A stretch of DNA of 19,371 nt from Enteractinococcus sp. (GTDB taxonomy: Bacteria > Actinomycetota > Actinomycetes > Actinomycetales > Micrococcaceae), in assembly GCA_029267455.1 (NCBI GenBank), contig JAJUIX010000002.1, positions 1-19,371 of the forward strand, read 5' to 3'. Below are positions 15,074 through 19,371 of this stretch, piece by piece. A program made the translations under genes and the position numbers. The first letter of the stretch is position 1; every line of letters starts with the position of its first letter. Under the pieces are notes generated by a model that searched no databases, was not told the DNA's origin, and was given only the letters and a program-made list of their open reading frames with translations.

Positions 15074-16693
15074 ATGCAATCCAAACGGATGTTTAAATAC
15101 GTGGCAGCATTATCCATCGCAGCCCTTGCCTTCACCGCCTGTGGCGGTGGCGAGGGAGAAGAGGCCGGTGGCACTGCTGAAGGTGAAGCGGTTATCCATG
15201 CCCATGGCACCGAGCCGCAGAACCCACTCATCCCAACCAACACCAACGAGGTCGGCGGCGGCCACATTGTCGACCAGATCTTTGCCGGCCTGGTCTCATA
15301 CAACACTGATGGCTCCACCGAACTAGAAGTCGCTGAATCGATTGAATCAGAAGACAACCTGACCTGGACTATCACTCTGAAAGACGGTTGGACCTTCTCT
15401 GATGGTTCGCCAGTCACCGCAAACTCTTTCGTAGATGCGTGGAATTACGGGGCTGACCCAGAAAATGCACAACTGAGCGCGTACTTTTTCAACCCGATAG
15501 AAGGCACTGACCAGGAGGGCAACAGCACCGAAGGCGACACCCTATCTGGTCTGGAAGTCATCGACGATTTGACCTTCGAGGTGACGTTGAAGGAACCAGC
15601 GGCTGACTTCCCGGATCGTTTGGGTTACTCCGCATACTTCCCCCTGCCTGAAGTGGCCTTTGAAGATATGGAAGCCTTCGGTGAAAAGCCGATATCCAAT
15701 GGCCCCTACGTGTTAGAGGAATGGAATCACGACGTCGAAGCCGTGCTGTCCAAGAATCCGGATTACGAAGGCAATCGCACACCAGAAAATGATGGTCTGG
15801 TTTTCAAGTTCTACACTGACCCCGATGCCGCCTACACTGACATTCAATCGGGAGTCCTGGATATCACATACCAAGTGCCCCCGTCGGCAATCTCGACCTT
15901 CCAAGATGATGCCAGTGTACAAGCGTTTGCCGAACCTGGTTCGGTAAACGCCACCATCACCATCCCGAACTACCTGGAACATTTCGAAGACGGTGAAGAA
16001 GGCCAGTTGCGTCGTGCGGCGATTTCCAAAGCCATCGATCGCGAAGCAATTACCTCGACGATTTTCGATGACACTCGAACACCATCAACTGACTTCTCAT
16101 CACCCCTGATGCCAGACTACTCAGAGGACATCGAAGGCGCTGAGGTCCTGGAATTTGATGCTGAAGAAGCACAAGAACTATGGGCTCAGGCCGATGAAAT
16201 CAATGAGTTTACGGGTACTTTCGAACTGTCATATAACGCCGACGGCGCAGGAAACCGCGAATGGGTCGAAGCGGTCACAAACCAGCTCCGCGAAAACCTG
16301 GAGATCGATGTGGAACCAAATGCGTTCGCTACCTTTGCGGAGTTCCGCGAATTGATCACCAACCGCGAGATTGATACGGCGTTCCGTACCGGCTGGCAGC
16401 CAGACTACCCGTCCGTATATAACTACATAGCGCCTGTCTTCGGCACCGGAGCGGGTGCCAACGACGGCGACTATTCCAACCCGGACTTCGATGAGCTTCT
16501 CAGCCAAGCAGCCAGCGCCGAAGATGACGGACAGCGTGCCGAAATCCTGGCGGATGCGCAAGCTATCTTGATGGAAGACCTCCCAGCTATTCCATTATGG
16601 AACCAAGACGCCGTCGCCATCGCGGCCGAGGGTGTCGAAGGCGTCCAAGTCAACTGGCAGAACCAACCGGACTATTACCTGGTCACCAAATAA
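15074..16693 (+). CDS. Peptide-type ABC transporter substrate-binding lipoprotein (SBP family 5)
   Basis: 539 residues; captures oligopeptides or a similar solute outside the membrane and delivers it to the permeases encoded downstream. A lipoprotein signal peptide is visible: QSKR charged start, hydrophobic stretch 9-22, and lipobox FTAC with the lipidated C23 (Phe at -3 is slightly unusual). A low-complexity Gly/Glu linker (GGGEGEEAGG) follows. The SBP_bac_5 domain spans about 60-470, with the family signature around TWTITLKDGWTFSDGSPVTA. The mature protein is strikingly acidic. The start at 15074 is set by GGAG at 15063-15066, seven bases upstream, and by the signal peptide; the longer GTG form from 15017 would bury the signal. 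First gene of the importer operon. Whether it belongs to the Opp, Dpp or another subgroup cannot be told from sequence alone. Confidence 0.92.
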   Translation: MQSKRMFKYVAALSIAALAFTACGGGEGEEAGGTAEGEAVIHAHGTEPQNPLIPTNTNEVGGGHIVDQIFAGLVSYNTDGSTELEVAESIESEDNLTWTITLKDGWTFSDGSPVTANSFVDAWNYGADPENAQLSAYFFNPIEGTDQEGNSTEGDTLSGLEVIDDLTFEVTLKEPAADFPDRLGYSAYFPLPEVAFEDMEAFGEKPISNGPYVLEEWNHDVEAVLSKNPDYEGNRTPENDGLVFKFYTDPDAAYTDIQSGVLDITYQVPPSAISTFQDDASVQAFAEPGSVNATITIPNYLEHFEDGEEGQLRRAAISKAIDREAITSTIFDDTRTPSTDFSSPLMPDYSEDIEGAEVLEFDAEEAQELWAQADEINEFTGTFELSYNADGAGNREWVEAVTNQLRENLEIDVEPNAFATFAEFRELITNREIDTAFRTGWQPDYPSVYNYIAPVFGTGAGANDGDYSNPDFDELLSQAASAEDDGQRAEILADAQAILMEDLPAIPLWNQDAVAIAAEGVEGVQVNWQNQPDYYLVTK

Positions 16694-16715
16694 TCACTGA
16701 CGCTTGACCAGGTGC

Positions 16716-16744
16716 TGTGACCGCCGCACAGTTCGGCGGTCACA
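16716..16744 (+). terminator. Strong stem-loop between substrate-binding and permease genes
   Basis: TGTGACCGCCG and CGGCGGTCACA form a perfect 11-base stem with a 7-base loop (CACAGTT), 23 bases after the binding-protein stop. No T-run follows. In ABC importers such intra-operon hairpins often reduce read-through or protect the upstream mRNA, raising the binding protein over the permeases. This role is inferred from position. A full operon terminator is less likely, because the permease genes follow with no obvious new promoter. Confidence 0.6.
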
Positions 16745-16812
16745 AGTCTGTTCGACGTCCTTACCGCTCACGTCACCGACACAGGTGGCACGACACATCG
16801 AAGAGGTAAAGC

Positions 16813-17739
16813 ATGTGGCGTTATATCGTCCGCCGGCTGCTTCAAACCATCCCCGTCGTCCTGGGCTCCACGCTGCTCATCTATGCGCTGGTGTTTCTCC
16901 AGCCGGGAGATCCCATCGTGGCGTTATTTGGCGAAAAGCCCGTCTCTGAAGCCGCCAGAGCACAACTTGAAGCTCAATATAATTTAGACCAACCATTTTT
17001 GATCCAGTGGCTGCTGTTCCTCAAAGGAGCCCTAGTCGGCGATTTTGGCATATCCTATTCAGGGCAACCTGTGGCCGATTTGATTGCCCGGACCCTACCG
17101 GTCACCTTTCAACTCGCGTTCATGGCCATGATCATTGAAGCCATTCTCGGTGTTATCGCGGGATTTTACGCGGGAATACGCCGCGGAAAAATCTTTGACT
17201 CCACCATGTTGATCGTGTCGCTGATTGTTATTGCGATCCCAATCTTCGTACTGGGATTTGCACTGCAGCTAATCTTCGGAGTGCAGCTGCAATGGGTTCC
17301 ACCAACCGTGGGATCGAATACCACCTTCACGAACCTGTTATTGCCAGCAGTGGTGCTGGGTCTGGTGTCCTTTGCCTACGTGTTGCGGCTGACCAGAACT
17401 TCCGTGATTGAAAACCTCACCGCAGACCACGTACGGACTGCCCGTGCTCACGGCGTTTCAGATAGCCTCGTCAATCGGCGCCACGTGTTGCGCAACTCGC
17501 TGATTCCTGTTGTCACCTTCTTGGGCGCCGACCTCGGGACGCTGATGGCCGGTGCTGTTGTCACCGAAGGGATTTTCAATATCAACGGCATTGGGAATCT
17601 CGCGTATCAGGCTATTCTGCGTGGCGAAAATCCCACGGTTGTTTCCGTGGTGACCATCATGGTGCTGATTTACGTGGTCGCCAGTTTGCTCGTTGATTTG
17701 CTGTACGCCGCTCTAGATCCGAGGATTCGATATGCTTAA
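16813..17739 (+). CDS. Peptide-type ABC transporter permease, DppB/OppB family
   Basis: 308-residue inner-membrane permease with six predicted helices: about 9-30, 98-122, 132-155, 172-194, 232-255 and 276-300. The N-terminal signature IVRRLLQTIPVVLGSTLLIY and the long loop with DPIVALFGEKP are typical of DppB/OppB. The cytoplasmic EAA loop that docks the ATPase lies at about 200-232 (HVRTARAHGVSDSLVNRRHV), and the C-terminal DLLYAALDPRIRY is a family hallmark. The start is supported by AGAGG at 16802-16806, six bases before ATG. The last 8 bases overlap the start of the next permease, indicating coupled translation. It pairs with the DppC-type permease to form the channel. Confidence 0.93.
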   Translation: MWRYIVRRLLQTIPVVLGSTLLIYALVFLQPGDPIVALFGEKPVSEAARAQLEAQYNLDQPFLIQWLLFLKGALVGDFGISYSGQPVADLIARTLPVTFQLAFMAMIIEAILGVIAGFYAGIRRGKIFDSTMLIVSLIVIAIPIFVLGFALQLIFGVQLQWVPPTVGSNTTFTNLLLPAVVLGLVSFAYVLRLTRTSVIENLTADHVRTARAHGVSDSLVNRRHVLRNSLIPVVTFLGADLGTLMAGAVVTEGIFNINGIGNLAYQAILRGENPTVVSVVTIMVLIYVVASLLVDLLYAALDPRIRYA

Positions 17740-18706
17740 CCAAACGCCATTATTGGGACAAGAACGCTTCGTCGCCCCGGCTGTCGAAACCGAACATCCC
17801 TTAGCAGCCGACGTCGACACCTCCCAGCCGCCAGAAAGCCAGTGGAAACAGGCCTGGAAGTCACTGCGCACCAGCTGGATTTTCTGGGCTTCGTCAATCC
17901 TGCTGCTGATCGTTTTGGTGGTTGTACTCTTCCCGGGCCTGTTCACCTCGGTCGACCCACGCGCAGCGGATCTGTCGAGAAGCCTCGAGGGGCCTCAACC
18001 CGGTCATATTTTTGGTTTCGACCGGCAGGGCTATGATGTTTTTGCCCGCACCATCCACGGTGCTCGCGCTTCGGTGGTCATCGGCTTATTGACAACGCTT
18101 ATTGTTACCATCATTGGGCTATTTACCGGTGCCATCGCCGCATTCTTTGGTGGGTGGGTCGATACGATCATCTCGCGTTTGGCCGACATTTTCTTCGCGA
18201 TCCCACTACTGCTGGCCGCCATCGTAGGGCTGTCGGCGCTCAATAACGTCTGGCCCAACCGTGGGTACTGGGGAGGTGTGCTGGCCGTGGTATTTGCTCT
18301 GGCAGCCTTCGGGTGGCCCCAACTGACCCGTATCGCTCGCGGTGCGGTGATGGAGATTAAGAACCTGGAATTTGTCGACGCCGCTCGCTCCCTGGGGTCA
18401 TCGAAGTGGCGCAATCTGTTTACTCACATCATTCCCAACGCATTGCCACCGGTTATTGTCACCGCGACCGTCTCATTGGGCGTATATATCGTTGCAGAGG
18501 CGACGCTATCGTTCCTTGGAATCGGCTTGCCGCCCTCAGTGGTTTCATGGGGCAACGATATTGCCGCAGCGCAACCTCAGGTACGCTCCGGCGACAACCT
18601 GCACGTGTTATTTTTCCCAGCGGGCGCTCTCGCGCTCACCGTCTTGAGCTTCATGCTGCTGGGGGATGCCGTGCGTGACGCGCTGGATCCGAAAGCGAGA
18701 AAATAA
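17732..18706 (+). CDS. Peptide-type ABC transporter permease, DppC/OppC family
   Basis: 324 residues. A hydrophilic N-terminal extension (1-45) is followed by the first membrane helix (about 48-70), the OppC N-terminal segment, and a further five predicted helices. The short periplasmic-side motif GFDRQGYDVFARTIHGARAS is characteristic of the family. The EAA loop is at about 200-235 (NLEFVDAARSLGSSKWRNLF), followed by LSFLGIGLPPSVVSWGND and the C-terminal LLGDAVRDALDPK. GAGGA at 17721-17725, six bases before ATG, supports this start, within the upstream permease gene. The TAA stop is immediately followed by the ATG of the ATPase gene. Confidence 0.93.
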   Translation: MLNQTPLLGQERFVAPAVETEHPLAADVDTSQPPESQWKQAWKSLRTSWIFWASSILLLIVLVVVLFPGLFTSVDPRAADLSRSLEGPQPGHIFGFDRQGYDVFARTIHGARASVVIGLLTTLIVTIIGLFTGAIAAFFGGWVDTIISRLADIFFAIPLLLAAIVGLSALNNVWPNRGYWGGVLAVVFALAAFGWPQLTRIARGAVMEIKNLEFVDAARSLGSSKWRNLFTHIIPNALPPVIVTATVSLGVYIVAEATLSFLGIGLPPSVVSWGNDIAAAQPQVRSGDNLHVLFFPAGALALTVLSFMLLGDAVRDALDPKARK

Positions 18707-19371
18707 ATGACATCAGCAACTCCCCTGTTGGAAATTGAAAATCTGCACATCGACTTCAGCGTCGACAAACGCACCGTGAGCGCAGTTCGAGGTCTGAACT
18801 TGACCATTTATCCGGGCCAGACCGTGGCCATCGTGGGCGAGTCCGGGTCCGGAAAGTCCACGACGGCACACGCCATCATCGATTTATTACCCGGCACGGG
18901 TAAGATCTCCCAGGGCTCGATCAGATTTGAAGGCACCGATCTGGTGGGCCTATCACCACGGAAACGTCGCAGCTACCGGGGATCCCATATCGGTCTAGTC
19001 CCTCAGGATCCGTTATCGAATCTGAATCCGCTATACAAGGTGGGTTCACAAATCAAAGAGGTGCTAGAAGTCAATAATGTGGCCAAGGGTCGTGCTGCCG
19101 ATCGACGCGTGGTCGAACTGCTCGAAGAAGCCGGACTACCAGATGCTGATCGGCGAGCAAAGCAATACCCGCATGAATTCTCCGGGGGGATGCGTCAACG
19201 CGCACTGATCGCTGCGGGTCTAGCGGCGCGCCCCAAATTGCTGATCGCCGACGAACCCACCTCCGCGCTGGATGTCACGGTGCAAAAACAAATCCTCGAC
19301 CACGTCAGTGACCTGACCGATCAACTCGGAATCGCAATGTTACTGATTACTCACGACCTTGGATTGGCAGC
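18707..19371 (+). CDS. Peptide-type ABC transporter ATP-binding protein, DppD/OppD family (3' partial)
   Basis: The window ends after 221 codons; the frame is open to the edge. All ATPase motifs are present: Walker A GESGSGKST (44-52), Q-loop Q100 (VPQDPLSNLNP), ABC signature FSGGMRQR (158-165), Walker B LLIADEPTSALD (178-189, catalytic E183), and H-switch H216 (ITHD). The QDPLSNLNP and SGGMRQR sequences identify the peptide/nickel importer class. ATG abuts the previous stop (TAAATG), with only a weak GAGA upstream, so translation is probably coupled to the permease gene. Whether the missing 3' part contains an OppF-type second ATPase domain or a separate gene follows cannot be seen. Confidence 0.93.
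   Translation, partial: MTSATPLLEIENLHIDFSVDKRTVSAVRGLNLTIYPGQTVAIVGESGSGKSTTAHAIIDLLPGTGKISQGSIRFEGTDLVGLSPRKRRSYRGSHIGLVPQDPLSNLNPLYKVGSQIKEVLEVNNVAKGRAADRRVVELLEEAGLPDADRRAKQYPHEFSGGMRQRALIAAGLAARPKLLIADEPTSALDVTVQKQILDHVSDLTDQLGIAMLLITHDLGLA

Overview
The window reads as chromosomal DNA of an actinobacterium, most likely order Micrococcales (Micrococcaceae-like). Reasons: the AdnA/AdnB helicase-nuclease pair is typical of Actinomycetota; UvrD2 carries a Cys4 motif and HRDC tail; NudC has the zinc-ribbon/SQPWPFP form; and a DUF2342 metalloprotease-family gene sits nearby. GC content by eye is in the mid-to-high 50s percent, lower than most of the order. I see no rRNA, tRNA, CRISPR array, insertion sequence or phage gene, and coding density is very high (largest gap about 200 bases).

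Layout. Bases 2-5798 hold a DUF2342 protein (5' end cut by the window edge), a YgjP-type metallopeptidase on the minus strand, a ThiF/E1-like adenylyltransferase-fold protein on the plus strand, and the minus-strand pair nudC-uvrD2. Bases 5887-14871 hold a plus-strand APH-fold phosphotransferase-like protein with lost catalytic residues and an acidic tail, the minus-strand operon adnA-adnB, and a plus-strand DnaQ-like exonuclease divergent from adnA. The order adnA-adnB-(x)-nudC-uvrD2 with DUF2342 nearby matches the Mycobacterium tuberculosis neighbourhood Rv3202c-Rv3195 as I recall it. Here the phosphotransferase-like gene occupies the slot held there by the cation-channel gene Rv3200c, and no whiB7 lies next to uvrD2. 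Bases 15074-19371 hold an unrelated plus-strand operon for a peptide-type ABC importer: lipoprotein, two permeases, and an ATPase cut by the window edge.

How the genes fit together. AdnAB is a double-strand-break resection motor-nuclease, UvrD2 a 3'-5' helicase, the DnaQ-like protein a probable DEDDh exonuclease, and NudC hydrolyses NAD(H) and NAD-capped RNA. The region therefore reads as a genome-maintenance island next to a nutrient-uptake operon.

Most notable signals: (1) both divergent promoter regions flanking these genes (1474-1618 and 13994-14091) hold a perfect 9-base DnaA-box consensus plus a one-mismatch copy in the same orientation; (2) all three convergent gene pairs overlap at their 3' ends (4, 82 and 4 bases), leaving no room for terminators; (3) AdnA seems to have lost part of the cysteine set expected for its [4Fe-4S] cluster; (4) the phosphotransferase-like protein keeps HGD but lacks the Asn and second Asp that bind metal; (5) the best Shine-Dalgarno sequence before adnA serves an out-of-frame ATG.
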